A DNA stretch of 64,000 bases from Cardinalis cardinalis (Eukaryota; Chordata; Aves; Passeriformes; Cardinalidae). Below, piece by piece: positions 38,701 through 52,660 of the stretch. The first letter of the stretch is position 1, and every line of letters starts with the position of its first letter. Location of the stretch: NCBI GenBank assembly GCA_014549065.1, contig JACDOX010000044.1:1674001-1738000 (forward strand), written 5' to 3'. The position numbers and the translations under genes are program-made. The notes beneath the pieces are model-generated. The model was not told the origin of the DNA. It was given only the letters and a program-made list of their open reading frames with translations, and did not search any database.

Positions 38701-39379
38701 AATTTGTGATGAAAAAATAAAAAAGCAACCTACACACTGCCCAGGACTAAGACTTTAAAAGCCAGCTTCAGGATAGCTATATTCATGGAAGTGTGGGTGG
38801 CCTTACCATCCCCAGGCATGTAAATGAAAACAAATTTCCTAATTAAAAAAAAAAAAGCCAAACATTTCTGTTTAATTCTAGTGGCCAACACACAACAACC
38901 CACAACCAACCACCCAACTTTCAAGAGGTCATTCTCAAACCGTTGCCTAAGGGGATGAAACTCTTTGCAAGTGCCTGTGGGAGACTGCTATAAAATCATT
39001 TCAGTGAAATCCCAGGATGAAATTTCCTAAAAATAGGTCCCGAGAAGTGTGATGAATCCCTAGATATGTCCATGGGTCCTGCTGTACAGAGAGAGAACTG
39101 GGTATGCCTTAGAGGTGGAACTGTCAGAGATGTATTGAAGCAAATTACTGGACAAGAGTGTGAAGAACTGCACACACAGACGGATGCTGGAGTAGTAATC
39201 TCCTTATCAAGACAGAGTGGATAAGGCTTCTAAGTAACACCTACTGACTCTGAGATCTGAGTCACTAAGCAGGAGAGGTGAGGTTGATACTCCTAGGAAA
39301 TCTCAGCCAGAGCGTGAGTATTCCCTGAAAGTAGTGGTCAGCTGTTTCAGTACAAGCTGATTTCTACTGAGCATTAATC

Positions 39380-39660
39380 CGGTTATAAATAAGAAACCCA
39401 GCCCAGTTCGCTAAACTGGCCTCTGGGCTGACTGACAGAGGTTTCAGCCAATAACATCCCTCCTAAAGTACAAGCATTTCACTGGTTCAGAGTCTAAGGG
39501 GCTTAAAAATTAGACCAGTGGCTGTCCAGACCTGAGGGGTTAGAACTGCCTATAAAAGTAAGCACCAAACAATAAAACACAGTGTTTTGCTGATGACCAA
39601 ACAAAGTCTGCCACGTGGGCTGTCTCACACGCTTTACCATCACACATCACTCAGCAACCC
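39380..39660 (+). mobile_element. LTR-like fragment C (endogenous retrovirus)
   Basis: A CCAAT-type box (AGCCAATAAC near 39447) precedes GCCTATAAAAGTAAGCACC (TATAAAA at 39551-39557). AATAAA (39571-39576) lies 20 bp downstream of the TATA start, the same spacing as LTR-like fragment B. Similar bases surround both cores (…GAACTGCC/…GAACCCCC before TATA; AGCAC-ACAATAAA after). No internal proviral coding sequence is adjacent. The ends are approximate. Confidence 0.55.
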
Positions 39661-39766
39661 TGGCTTCTGAAGCACCTATACTGAAGTGGGACTGAAGCTA
39701 CAAGAGCAGTTTTACCACTGGTACAAGAGGAATTTTATCACAACTATATAATGAAAGAAAACATCT

Positions 39767-39890
39767 ACACTGAACACAGCAGTGGGAATTAGAACATTGG
39801 AAATAATTAACAATCTTTTTTGGACTGCACACTGAACACAGCAGTGGGAATTAGAACATTGGAAATAATTAACAATCTTTTTTGGACTGC
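39767..39890. repeat. Perfect tandem duplication, 62-bp unit
   Basis: The unit starting ACACTGAACACAGCAGTGGG and ending TTTTTTGGACTGC occurs at 39767-39828 and again at 39829-39890, with no mismatch by eye. It sits about 110 bp downstream of LTR-like fragment C. Identity implies a young duplication or a polymorphic minisatellite seed. Confidence 0.93.
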
Positions 39891-42800
39891 AGACCCTGGG
39901 AGCCTCCCTTTTGACACTTCTTAGAGGCTGACCCATGCATTACCACCACAAACACTAAATTGGAATACACAATGAAGATGACATATACCAAACTGTGTAC
40001 ACATTCAACCCAAACCTGCATAGATAGTCTGATCAGCTGACTCCATTCTGAACTCCACCCAGAATCTGGTCCGTGTTTTACCTTTTGGCCCATATTTCTT
40101 GCCACAAACTCAATTTATTTTTTTCCATCCAGATTTAAAAAATATTCAGCAAATATAGAAGACATATAAATAATATTTGAAGATCATATATTATCATCTA
40201 CAGATTTATCTCATTGCTTCTTTTTTACTTTTTTTTTTTTTTTGGTCCTGTACAAGTAATTTTTTTCTTACAGTGCAAATTTAACTTCAGGAACATTATC
40301 CTGCATCAGTGACCCATAAAGTAAAGAGTTAGTTATCTGGAAAAAATGGTGACCCAGAACATACCTTTATTAACTGTGTCTATATCACCATATGGAAACA
40401 ATGCAACAGAAGAAGAGTATAGCAGTAAAATATGGAGAAGAGTATAGTAATAAAATTACAAAACTGGCTATCCAATAATCCAACTAACTTCTAAGCACCA
40501 CAATTATTCTTCAAATCCTTGATGGATCTGTTTTAATTCTGTATTTATAGCATGAGGCAGGTTTTTAAAGTGAATCATGAATCAGAGCTACAAAACAGCA
40601 GACTTTTTTTCCTTGATGTTATACCACAGACTTGAAAGCTACAAAATTGCCAAACCAGGAATGTTTCCTCCTACTTAATTCCATGTCCCTCTACTCTGGA
40701 AAACTCATTTGGAGACTAAAGGGGAGGCAAGCCGGAGAGACATTTCATGACCAGGCACCTGCCGAGGCCACTCACTCCCGCAGCCCCCGGCAGGAAACCT
40801 CTGGCCCTCCGCAGCCATCAGCTACATGGATCAAAGCCAAAAACCAGCCTGTGCCATGCAGCAATGCACGGGATGCTTTTTAACAAACACAAGTGAAATC
40901 ACCCATCTAATGACAGATTTCAGTTTTGTTCGGCAAAAAAAATCTGAAAAAAAAACCTAAGAAAAGATTGTTGTTCTTATGGTTCTCAACAGCAGAATTC
41001 CAAAACCAGTAATAGTGTCCAAAATCACGTTCCAAATGGAGACAGAACAAAAGTAAAGCAATTCTTGATCCAGGATGGACTTCAAAATCAAGGTATAAAA
41101 AGTAATCTCAGCATAGTACAACTCAGGTTTTGAAATGCAAACAGCCCAGAATACCNAGGAATACAACTATTTTATTGAGCTAAATTTTAGCCGGAACACT
41201 ATTTTGTTTTGCAATAACCAACAGCTTTTTTACCTTTACTCTTAAGCTTCAATTAGATATTTTGAATAAGTCTTTCCAGGGCAACTGAATGTGTGCACAC
41301 ATATGTGCATCTATCTCTGAATCAACGTAATCTGCAACCTAATTAATTTCTATTTAACACATAACCACCTATTTCTCCCTCACATGTCCAAAAAGAAAAC
41401 TTGACAAGCAATTCTTCTTTGAGCTGTCATTTTGCTGTTACACAGTAATAAATGAATTACTTAAATCGCAGTCACTCATAAGACAAAGGTCTACTGACTA
41501 AAGATGGAGGCTGCCTTCTGTGTTTTCCAAACTGCTTGCCTTGAATCCATCCTAGCTGCAACCATGTTGTATGATGGTACAGCACAATGACTTTCCCAAA
41601 TAAACTGTTTTGTACTTTGACAGTAAATAATATTCTCCCATTGCACAAACATCCTTCAATGTGATCTGCAACTTCTTCTGAGAATGTAACTCACTGATCC
41701 TGATTTAAAACTCCCTGGGCTAGCTGATATTCCTCCAGCTTGATTTTTTTACCTCTCGAACATTTGATCCATAGTTGGCTGTAGCAATTCAGTTTAAAGT
41801 CATGAATAATCAAAGCAGAAAGCAACCAATGATCTTTGTGTCATTACTGTTTCAGCTTCTCTTTTAGTCTACATTTTCCCCTAAAATAAAGAGTTTTAAG
41901 TAAGTAAAAAGCTAAAACAAAACATACTCATTTAGAGAAAGAACATTACAGAACAACTGCGCAGAATCACAACATAAGTAAAGGGGCAAATTCTTTTATT
42001 AAACAACGTCCTGCCTTTTCAAACCAGAGAGCTTTATCTCCTTGCTACAATACACTTCATGCTAATATTTACACTCATTACCTGCCACTACTTTGTTTAT
42101 CCCTAGCTTTGTTTCACCTGACCAAAGCATCACCTTGCACTGATAATAAGTATTTTTAACAGCAACCTTATAAACATACGTAGAGCTAAAAGTAAGCTAG
42201 AAACGCCCCTTAGGTGAATTAATGAAAGAGAGGAACAGAGGCTCACTCCAAAATACAAGGAAGGGACACATACTAATGCTCTGCAGCAGCACCAACTCCA
42301 TCACAAAAATTGCACATCTGACCTGACTCCTGCTCCCCCAGGACCTCACAACCCACAGAGCCTGAGCATGGAACACTCGGGGCCAACACTGACCACCACA
42401 AGCACAAATAGGGTAACGCAGTGCTCCAGTGTGATATACCTAATGGGATGGCTCACCAAAGCCCTTCCTCACCTGCTTCCCTGATGGGAAGGAAGCAAAA
42501 ACCTACACTCCACACTCCTGGAATGTCTGGGACACTTGAGGTCCAGCTTAAAACTTCTGCATGAGGGGAAAAAAAAAAAGCATGAGAGCACCTGCTCTTT
42601 GTGACAAATAAGCTTCCTCTGCACTCAATGGAAACTGAGAGCTGTATCGTGTTCCTCAAGCCTTTACTACAGCAATATTATTCACATAGCCAACAGATTA
42701 GCCAGCCAGCTTTGATAGTTGCTTCCAAATCAAGAACACACATGCCAGTTTTAAAGTCCAGATCAAATTTATACAGCTGAGTTATAACAACTCTAATGCA

Positions 42801-43975
42801 GGGTTTGCTGTGGAAAGCGCTGACACAAGCAGCTATAAAAAGGGGTTATGAGGCAGTCCTCTAAATAAGCTACAACTTTTCCCCAAACAAAGCAAGGATC
42901 AAAGTTAGCTTAGGTCAGAAAACCTGTCTGATTGCCAGAGTACTTTGCTATGTATCACCACCCCTCACTCCATGTGGCTGTACTCCCACTTGCTACATTT
43001 TCATTTCCCTCCTTTTTCTCCCTGTAACTTTAAAGGTGTTTTCAGACTGACTCCTGAAGCTGTAACCCAAGGCATGCACAGCGCAACCATTAAATAACCA
43101 TTAAAGACAACATATAAGGAGAAAAGTGTAAGACAAAACATCAACCATTCCTCTTGGTCTGGCTGTGGACCCCAACAGCAGGCTGCATCACATTCCTGGT
43201 GAGAGGACTGCCCTTGCCTCCTGGCCCGTCCCCCCACATTCCTCAGGTCTGCTTCATCCCTTTCCCCCCATACACAGCTCCACTGCTGTGATGCAGCAGT
43301 GACTCGGTTGAAGCAGACCCAAACCAGCCCTTTCACTCATTACAGCCCATGGGGAAATGGGGAGAGCCCACAGGCATCCATTCATTTTGCCAGCAAAGAA
43401 CCAGAAAACCATCTCTCACATTTCATTCTCATTTCTGACAGCAGTAACCCTGACAACATCATATATTTTAACATGATTGAGCTGTGTATACCTACAGTCC
43501 CACATTCAGAAATTATGTCAAAGAAAAACTAACACAGTTTGAGTTTTCCCTCTAAGCAAACATGGCTGAGCATGCCTGTGGGTTCATATTCTAGGAATAA
43601 GATTAATGGTTTCAACTCTCTCTTTTTTCCTTAAAATTCTTCTCTTACTGTATTACAAGCTTTAATATTTATCTACTGTCTTCCACAAAAACAAATAAAC
43701 AAAAAAAAACACCAAGTAAAACCAAACTAATTTGGTTTTGGTACTTTAAATGATATGTTGCATGCACAAATCACTCATTCTATTTATCCATGCATGCACT
43801 AAATGTGGAGCTATGCATCTACAGAGGAGCATGAGAGGACACTGGCTGCTTAAAACAGGAGAGGCACCACATAGCTTACATCACTCTTACACACGATTGA
43901 GTTGATGAAGAAAAGGATCCAAAAATATGCATTAGGTTTACAATGCAGAGTAACTGCACCATGTACTTTTTTGTT

Positions 43976-44059
43976 TTTCAATCACTTAACACCATGTGTT
44001 AAGTGGTGAAAATGTGTTCTTGAATATGTGCTCCTTTATGTTTCAATCACTTAACACCA
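43976..44059. repeat. Hairpin and 19-bp direct repeats
   Basis: TTTCAATCACTTAACACCA occurs at 43976-43994 and again at 44041-44059, a direct repeat spaced 65 bp apart. Overlapping the first copy is an inverted repeat CACTTAACAC / GTGTTAAGTG (43983-43992 and 43996-44005) with a 3-nt loop. This layout might mark a small insertion or a local duplication. Confidence 0.85.
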
Positions 44060-47000
44060 AACAAATGAACTTGGATGCCAGTAGCAGCTCTCAGCTCCCC
44101 TCTCTTGTCCCAGAACAGGTTGCCAATAAGCAGGAACAGTTTCCACATGTCAATGCCAGAAGGATTATTAACTGGTGCCACCTCTCACTTGTCATGGCTT
44201 GACTGATCATGGATTCCTTGCAGCTCTGCTCTTCCGTGAGCAAGAACCTTTGCTACCTCTCCTCCCTCCCTTACAACAATCCAACTGCTGCAGGATGTAA
44301 GGAAGCAGAAACAACTTCAGAAAAGGTTCCTTGTATATTCGACAAGATATTTAATTTCTGACAGAATGCCACTATCTCGTGATTACTGCAAGTCCAGTAG
44401 CAGTTATTAGAAAGTACAATCCCTGCTTTTGACCTTGGCTGGTGTGAAAAGGAAGTAGCTAATTACACACAGTAATCAATTCTGATACAACTCACGTCTT
44501 TGACATGAAGCTTAAACATTTTATCCAGGTACTAACACACAAGTTAAAATGTGTATTAATTGTGTGCTGGGAAACACCAACTGGAATTCAAAGGATTATT
44601 AAAATGAGTGAAATGTCACACTCACATCAAAGAGGGATAAAGAAACTGTTCTGTTCAAGTGTAGCTGTGGTGATATGTAACAAGACTAAGCATGGGGTCT
44701 TTCTTTTCCAAGCCACTAGCATTCAGGAGATCGGACATGAAAAGACCGCCACCAAGATAGGATGGGCAATAACTTCTTGACTAACAAGACATAATTAATA
44801 TTCTGATTTGGAGAAGAAATAATGTCACAATGACAAAAAACAAGTTGTCAAAAGGACTAAGGAAAAATAATTGAGATATTGTGACTAGAATCACATTTGC
44901 AGGAAGCACATGGGTGATTCCAAAAAAACTTTAAAATACTTTTGAAACACTTGAATGATGGAAAACCATTTACAGTCGTGTGCCAGAATGTCTGAAGATA
45001 TTTAAGACCCTATCATCCTTGAGCACTAAGCATTCTCTCAAGGAGCTCAGTTGTGTTCTCATGCTGCCAGCATGCCTTAAGAGCCCTATTTATTTTAACT
45101 GGCTCTCTTCTCTCTGATGATTATTCTTCTGTTCAGAGAGTTTACAGAACTGATCCAGGTTCCTCCTTGGGAAACTATATGCCAGTGGGTAAAAAATACT
45201 GCCTACTTAACTTTTCAGAGACTGAAAGGGAAAGTGGAAAGAAAATGCAGCCAGAAACACAACACAAACTTTGTACAGCTTCTTTAGCTTTTGGGACCTG
45301 CATGTCTCTCCTCCAGTAGTGGTTAGTTTTGAGGAGTTTGGGTTTTTTTTGGACAGCCAACACAAATTAACTCCACAACTAAAGCACATGATTTCTTAGG
45401 ACTGCGGAACAGGCAACCCCTAAAGAGCCACTTGATTTGTACCAGAACAGAAGCTCCAAGCCTCTCTCATTTGGAGCAAACAGTTTGAAAGCTTACTAAG
45501 TTTTATTGCTGGGCCTTCCAAACAAACACAAAGCAAAGCAGAGTTAATTTTCTCTAAAGGAGCTTAAGTATGAAGCAACAATAGGGACTGAACTCCGCTA
45601 CTTCCAAAGAAATTAATTCCCATCCTGTAAAGGCTCTACATATGACAATGTCTGCAGAGCATAAAATGGTCTGTGTCCTCCCTTCCCAGACAGTGTTATG
45701 TTTATTCTTTTACAGATGATAAAATTAGCTGAACTAGCTGAACATCCATCTCCTTATTAATATTAGTAGCCAAATATGTGTCATCTTGTTTTCATAAGGC
45801 TTTCATGGTCTATGATTTAGCTCCTCTTAATGGGATATACCTTTTCTGCATTAAATGTGATGCAATCACCCCATGCTTGCCAGAACATTCAACTTAGAAA
45901 TACAAATAGCACAATATATCATACTGTGTAATTTAAAGATGGATTTATTTTTTCTTTTCAGTACCTCTCCCAGGACAAAGAGCCTTGTACATGGCAGCAA
46001 CGAGAAGGAAACACAACTAATGATGCAATTCTACACATGAAAGCAAAGCAGAGAATCAAGTGGGGAGCCCGTGGCAAGAAAATGCTACTACAAATTGAAT
46101 CCCTCGTGATACACCAGCCATTGCTTCACTTAGCACCTATGCAGAATGCAGGCATGCATAAACAAGCAGAAAACAACCTGCTTGCTTCAAAGAACTGAGA
46201 TAATGTCAAGCTGCACCATATAAAGTAAGGAGAAAACGGAGGCAAGTTCAGACACTCCTAGAATTGGTTATTGGCACAAATCATCTGTCCAGAGAGGACA
46301 ACTCACCTGAATGCCATCCCAAAGTGTCACTGCAAAAACTGTACAAGCCCATCTCAAGGCGAAACCCAAGCCCAGCAAAAAGAGCCACCACACCCACAGA
46401 ACTAGCAGAAGAGGCTGGAGACCGCACTTGTGCCAGCTCTCTGTTGAGCATGGAGCTCAGCACTAAGGAAGAAATACACAAAAAATGCATCAGAGTGCAG
46501 AAACTCCTCCATGCATAGGGGCATCCTATTTTAAGTATTTTTTTAAGGCACTAAGGCTTAGGGCACCTCCCTTTGGCAACAAAGAAGAAAAAGGAAACCT
46601 TAAACATGTGAAACATGACAACTCATTTTAGATTAATAAGAATGCTCTGAAGTGCATGGAGTAACAAATAAACCAATCATGGCTAATATGCTGACAGCAT
46701 AAGCACACAAAAGCACAGTTCTGTATGTATGTGCATTCATGCAATGGAGAGAGAACTCCTTAGGATTAGTCAAATGCAAACTTCTAGCACAACGAAATAA
46801 AACAAAAATAGGAGACATTAGTAAGTCCTTGTGGGTACCTTGCCTTTTATACATCAAAGGAGTATTATAGCAGTCATTTGTTTTAAGCCAGTCACATACT
46901 GGCTAAAACCCCAAGTATGAAATATTGCAGAAAAAGAGTCCAATAAAAAGCCCTCAGAAAACAAGAAACACATTTTAAAGCAGTTGCATATTATTTAATA

Positions 47001-48349
47001 AATTCATACAGCTGTTTTTAGCTAAGACACAAATCTTTATCATCAGCTAATAAGGCTCATGAGAACATATAACAATTTCAAGTTTCCATTTTATATGTAT
47101 ATCCATATATACACATGCAATACACTGTTTTAGTTTGCTTGACTTCAAACATTACTTTTATGAGATTTTTTTATACAGTTCCAGGTGTGGGTGTTTGTGT
47201 ATACATTTTTTTATGGATGTAAAACACTGGATATGTTACTATAGACCATAGCATCCATATATATTCTTTAAGAAAATATTTGTGTATAAATATTTCTTCT
47301 TACACACACCTCTATATAAATAAAAATGCATTTGTTCTCTATGCTAGAGACCTGTGTGAGAAGACCACTTGAAAATTATCAGTGTTTTTTTAGGCAGCAT
47401 ACAACAAAAAGCAGTTGTCCAGAGCAAACAGGGAGCTATTCAGGACAAATTTTATGACTGCAAAACTAAGACCCTCATGTTAAGTAAATTTTCCTTACCA
47501 TTCAATTGCCAAATGCATTACAGACATGCAAGACTAAACGTACACCCATGCAAAACCTCCTTGCTAAAGCTTCAGAGATGAAAATGCTTGTGTACTTGTT
47601 GCAGCTGAGAACTTTGACAAAATTTCTTGCTGCTATATTTTGGCCATCTTCTGAGTTTTGCTGCTGAGAGTTGCACTCTAATTATAGTAACCTAAAGTCT
47701 GAGTTATGCTGCAACATGTCTTTTTCTTCCTTGGACATCTGGAGATCAGAAAATTACACATACAGCTAAACAATGAATAAAGCTGGTTATCAAATAGCTC
47801 TGAAAAAACAATGAAGAAAACTCAACCCTTCAAATGTGCTTCCTGCAACACTCTACCACTTGCTCTCAGCTTGACACTGTGCATTGGAATGTGTCCGGCC
47901 ATTCAAAGTCTGGGCTTGCACAGGAATCCTGTAAGCTTAAGCCTGTTAGCCATGACAGCTCTCTGGTGTATTTTCTTTTTTTTATTTTCACTTTCTTTTT
48001 TTCTCTCCCCTCCCTCCATTTGTACGTATGTAGCCCTACACTATCAAACTAAAATCAGAGGACATTTCGAAGTTAAGACACAGAAAAAGAAACCCTCCAT
48101 ATCCAAAGCAGAGTTTAAGTTTACAAATTAATATTGTCACAACTAAGGAAACGAACTCTTAAATCATTTAGAATCTTAAATTTTGGGACTAAAACCAAGA
48201 CTGCTCTAGCATTCTGAAAAAAAAAAAATCCTATATACACCGGCAGTTACAGGCAGAGCTTGGAAACAATTCCAAGTAAAACAACAAAACACAAAAACAC
48301 AGTATGCATTCATTCATCCAACTTGATCCAAGACAGATGGTATGGAAAG

Positions 48350-48475
48350 CCTGCAGGGTTTTTTTTCTGCTATTTTTGTTTGGTGGGTTTGGGTGTATTT
48401 TTTGATTTGTTGATTCTTTTGTGGTTTTTTTTGTGTGGGCTTTTTGTTTGTTTGGGGGGGAATGTTTTATGTGAC
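48350..48475. repeat. G/T-rich low-complexity stretch (strand-asymmetric)
   Basis: The plus strand is almost free of A and C here, with long T runs, GGTGGGTTTGGGTG, GTGTGGG and a run of seven G. On the PDLIM5 transcript this is an A/C-rich tract. The cause is probably simple-sequence drift. Confidence 0.7.
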
Positions 48476-51400
48476 TATTATTGCTGACAACTGTACAAAA
48501 TATTGATCCTTCACACAGGAGCCACAAACTCTTTTTGACCTCTGAGATCCACATACAGCCTCCTGAATGCCTTCAAAGCTAAAGAGTAAAAGGCTGACCA
48601 ACTACAAGGAGAAGGCTTTCAAAAAATATGATCATAGAGTGGACATATCAACTCCATTAAATTTTTCAGGCACGTAATTTCAGGGGTTTTTTTACTAACT
48701 ATTCAACAGCAACAACTTTTACTGTAGGAGGACTCCTGCTAGATTTCAAGTAATTTCTTAAAGTAAACATTGTTAAAGAATTTCTGGAAATAAGACTTTG
48801 GAAGAGTTTTATAAAAACATAACAATGGATATATCCTTTTTTTTTTCATCTTGTTTTCTTGAATTCAGCATCAACTACACCAAAAGAAAAGCTTCTGGTC
48901 CTTATAAATAGTGCTCTTTTTGACCAATATTTTGGTTGCAGCCTCGATGATTTGGTTTTTTTGTCTTGCCCTACTACCCTGATTGTTACTCAACTTTGTA
49001 TACCTCAAGTTTGTGTAGGCCACTCATGAGTAAGGCTCTGGTGAAAGCCAGTAGTGTGAGTGACAACTTATTCTTTAGCATAAGAAAGACAACTTTAAAA
49101 CAAAAATATATTCAGAATAAATATTTTAGGTTTATTGCTGAAAGCTTATCTTCAAAAGAGATTCTCCACATCAGTGCAAATCCAGGAAAAATTATGCCTC
49201 TCTAAAGCAGTGAATATCTCTTCACCTACCAACTAAAAACAGCAGGTGGGAATATCCAAGCAAAGCGAGAACCTGCTCCTTCCCCACAGCAGGATGCATC
49301 CATCAGCTGTGACAAACATTCAAACACACAATTCAACACACACCAGCATATAACTCACTTCAGTGAGATATAGACCCTGAGCAGCAGTGCATTAATGTCT
49401 ACAAAACAGCTCCTCAAGACAAAATAAATCAACTTTCAGCTGCAAAACGTAGGCTGGGGGGGGAAAGAACCCACCCAAGCAAAACCAGCCCCATATACTG
49501 AGGTGAGACAGTAAACACAGTTTCCAAAATCACTGAGGCTCCACCTTTAGTTTATGGGACTATTTAAAAAAAGGCAGAAATATCATAGTCCTGCCCAATA
49601 TCTCTCTCCCCAAAAATCATCAGGCAGGATAAGAAGGGTTATGCTGAGGCCATCACAGACTCAGGCTGGCCACCAGAACCAGAAGGGTCCAATGGCTTCC
49701 CACCCACGACCATGATTCAAGGCAGGCTTTATCAATCACCAAACAGCAACAGCACCTCCAGTCCTGCTTCAGCAGGTGGAAGGCCGTAATAACAACACTC
49801 ATGGAAGCAGAAAGTGAGAGCAGCCAGTGACCTTTGTTGAGCAATGTTCTCATGTCATATGAGCTGGTGACATCAAGGATCCACATCAGCCTGATCCAAA
49901 AACGCACTGTTTGCATATTTCCTGCCTATTTAACAAACCAATTCTAGGGGAAAGCTTTCTCCTCATAAATATATCATTTCTGATTCAACCCTTTTAGACA
50001 AGGAAATGTTCAAGGGAGCAATGAAAATGCCACTGAAGGATCTGAGCTCTTCAAACAGCCATTCATCACCTCTTCCTTGAAATTAACAGCTCCAGACATT
50101 CCTCTCCGGCCACCTATTAGAAGGCATCAGATATCCTAAAATTACGTAACCTACCAGAGGCAGGTCCTGGATTTACAGCACACGTCCCTGAGTGGCTCTT
50201 CCAGACACTGAATGGTCTGGAAGCACTTCATGCTTCTCACTAATATTCAGTTACACCCCGTACCACTAATCCAAAAAAAGGCTTGATTTTCCAGGGAGCA
50301 CAGGGGTGTTTTCCCTGTCTTCTAAGCTGCTAGACTTAAGCAGCAACTTAGCACAATTATAGCCATGAAAATATGTTTAGGCAGGCTGAGAATAAAGGAT
50401 CTTCATACCTTAAATAAAAACAAGAGCACACTGTGATCAGAATTTTGAATAATTAGCACCAACATGGCTTCAAAAATGTAAGACCTATCCCTACTTGAAT
50501 TTGATACTGAAATTATTTTAATACGATTAAATTCTCACTTTAAAGTTTTGTTTCACTCACATGAAGCAATTCATGCTGACCTGGAACAATCACAGGCAAG
50601 CTAAATTTGCATTACCTTCAGCAGGAGTCTTGCAGTTGGTTATATTGAGGAAAAAAAATCCTCTACAAGAAAGGCTTGCAAAGAGTGGGACACGCCTTTT
50701 TTCCTCTTCCCTCCAGCTTTCCAATAAGATTTCCCTTTAACCTCTTGAGCACTAACTGGAGAAGGTTATAATAACTTTTTGCACACCATAGTATTCTGAT
50801 CTCCATACACTCTGCTACAAGTCACCAACTCAACAGCCACACAAATGTGAGAACTGAAGGAGATGAGCATCTTGCACAACCTTTTCTTGACCCAAAATGA
50901 AAAACACACTAACAAAGTTACTATTTAGAAGTTCAACAGGGCTAATACTTCACCTTTGATACAATACAATACAAGCCTCTCTAAGGTGAGGTTTTGCAGT
51001 GCTTTTTGAGTATAGAGATGAAGAACAAAAGCCAAACCACACTAGCAAGAGGGAACAATAAACATGATATAAGCAGAAACACGAATAAAGTTGGAGACCT
51101 TGGAAGCAAAACATCTTCTCAGAAATATACCCACTTATAAATGAGGTTAAGGGAATAGCAAGTTAGAGTGGCTTTGCATGTTTTCTTCTCCATCCACATA
51201 TGGACATCTGTGACCTGACAGGTCAAATGGAGACACTGAAGTTCCTTCTTACAATATGTGTATTATTCAACAGCATGAACTGACAGAGCATTCATGGCTG
51301 AAACACAGTATTCATTCCCTTATCACAAGAAAAATTCATGCAACTTGCCATCTGCTCCAAGGAAACCATCTGAGGGAGAAAGTCACTACAGAAATACAGA

Positions 51401-52630
51401 GGGTGTGAGCTTAGGCACCCGCAATGAGACAGTGGTGCCAAACTGCAGATTGTTGCAGAGAACTCCACCTGATGCAAAGTTTGGGCCACATACCAGCAAG
51501 GGTAACAACATCACCTTACAAATCTGATACTAACCAATTCACCTCATATTTTAACCCTTCCTCAGTGCAAGACCTCCCCAAAACCCTTCTACCTCACACC
51601 ATAACCATGGGACAGGGACTGCTTTAACAAGTGCACTCCTAAGGAGTTCAATACAAAAGGCTCAGTGCTCACACCAATACCCACCAATAAAGGAGAAGTC
51701 AATATGCTCTCCTCCAGGGCCACACACTGAGTGCAACACGTTGTCACACACATTCCCAAAGCCTGGGAAACAGCAGCATCCAAACCAGGACTTGTGGGTA
51801 GGGGAAGGGGGAAAATCAGTGTCTTGCAAGTGCTTCCAAATGAATTCATGAACACAGGATGATGGATATGGGCACTTGGGCACTCCTACTGGGATGCTAA
51901 TTGACTGCAGCAGCAGTAACAGGGTCAGTCCCACCCTCTCTTGTCTGTGTGTTCCACTATCACTGCTAACACAAGGAATCACTTGTGCAGCTACTAAAGG
52001 AAAATTGTTAGCCTGACTGAGAGCCACCAGCCAACTGCACCTTGAGTCAGAGCCACAGAAACAATTCCCATCTCCCACTAGGACCAGTCACCTGGTGACT
52101 CCAAGGTCTCTGTCCCAGGTGTTCATCCTGCTAGCTTGCAGATACAGTCAGCACCCTCAAGACAGCATCCCTCCCAAGGGGACAGGCCCTCCTTCATCCC
52201 TGGAAGCCAAGAGCCCAGCCACTTCCAGGGTCTCTGGATATTTTATCCCCCCAGAGAACCTGTCTCCTATTTATGGGAGCTTCTTACTAGCAAGAATTTC
52301 ACCAAGTGTTTCATGGTTTCTGAAGTGCTTCTGTCATTAACTAAACAAACTAAATGTGCCAATGGAAGGAGCAGCATGGGCAGCTCTGTATTTTGTAGCC
52401 TCATATTGAAGACCATGATGAGACTAAATCANCTGATGAAGAAATTAAATTCCAAGCCCTTCAGATGCCCAAGCAAATCAGTTCATTCCCTCCACCCGCT
52501 ACAATCAACTGGAAGGAGGACACTCAAACGTTTGAGAAATGAAAGCATACAAAACTCAAATAAAAATGACAGTAGCACAAGATGTGTACCAGGGCAGAGG
52601 CACATTTATTCTGCATTCCTACTAAACTGA

Positions 52631-52660
52631 GGAGAAGAAAAAAAAAAAAAAAAAAAAACA
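52631..52660. repeat. Poly(A) run
   Basis: An uninterrupted A tract of about 20 bases follows GAGGAGAAG on the plus strand. No retrocopy could be recognised upstream, so it is annotated only as a homopolymer. Confidence 0.85.

Noticed and set aside
52136..52630. 164-aa open frame on the plus strand
   Set aside because: It contains an ambiguous base, low-complexity Ser/Pro/Lys stretches and no motif that I recognise. It is likely a chance frame in a slightly GC-richer patch.
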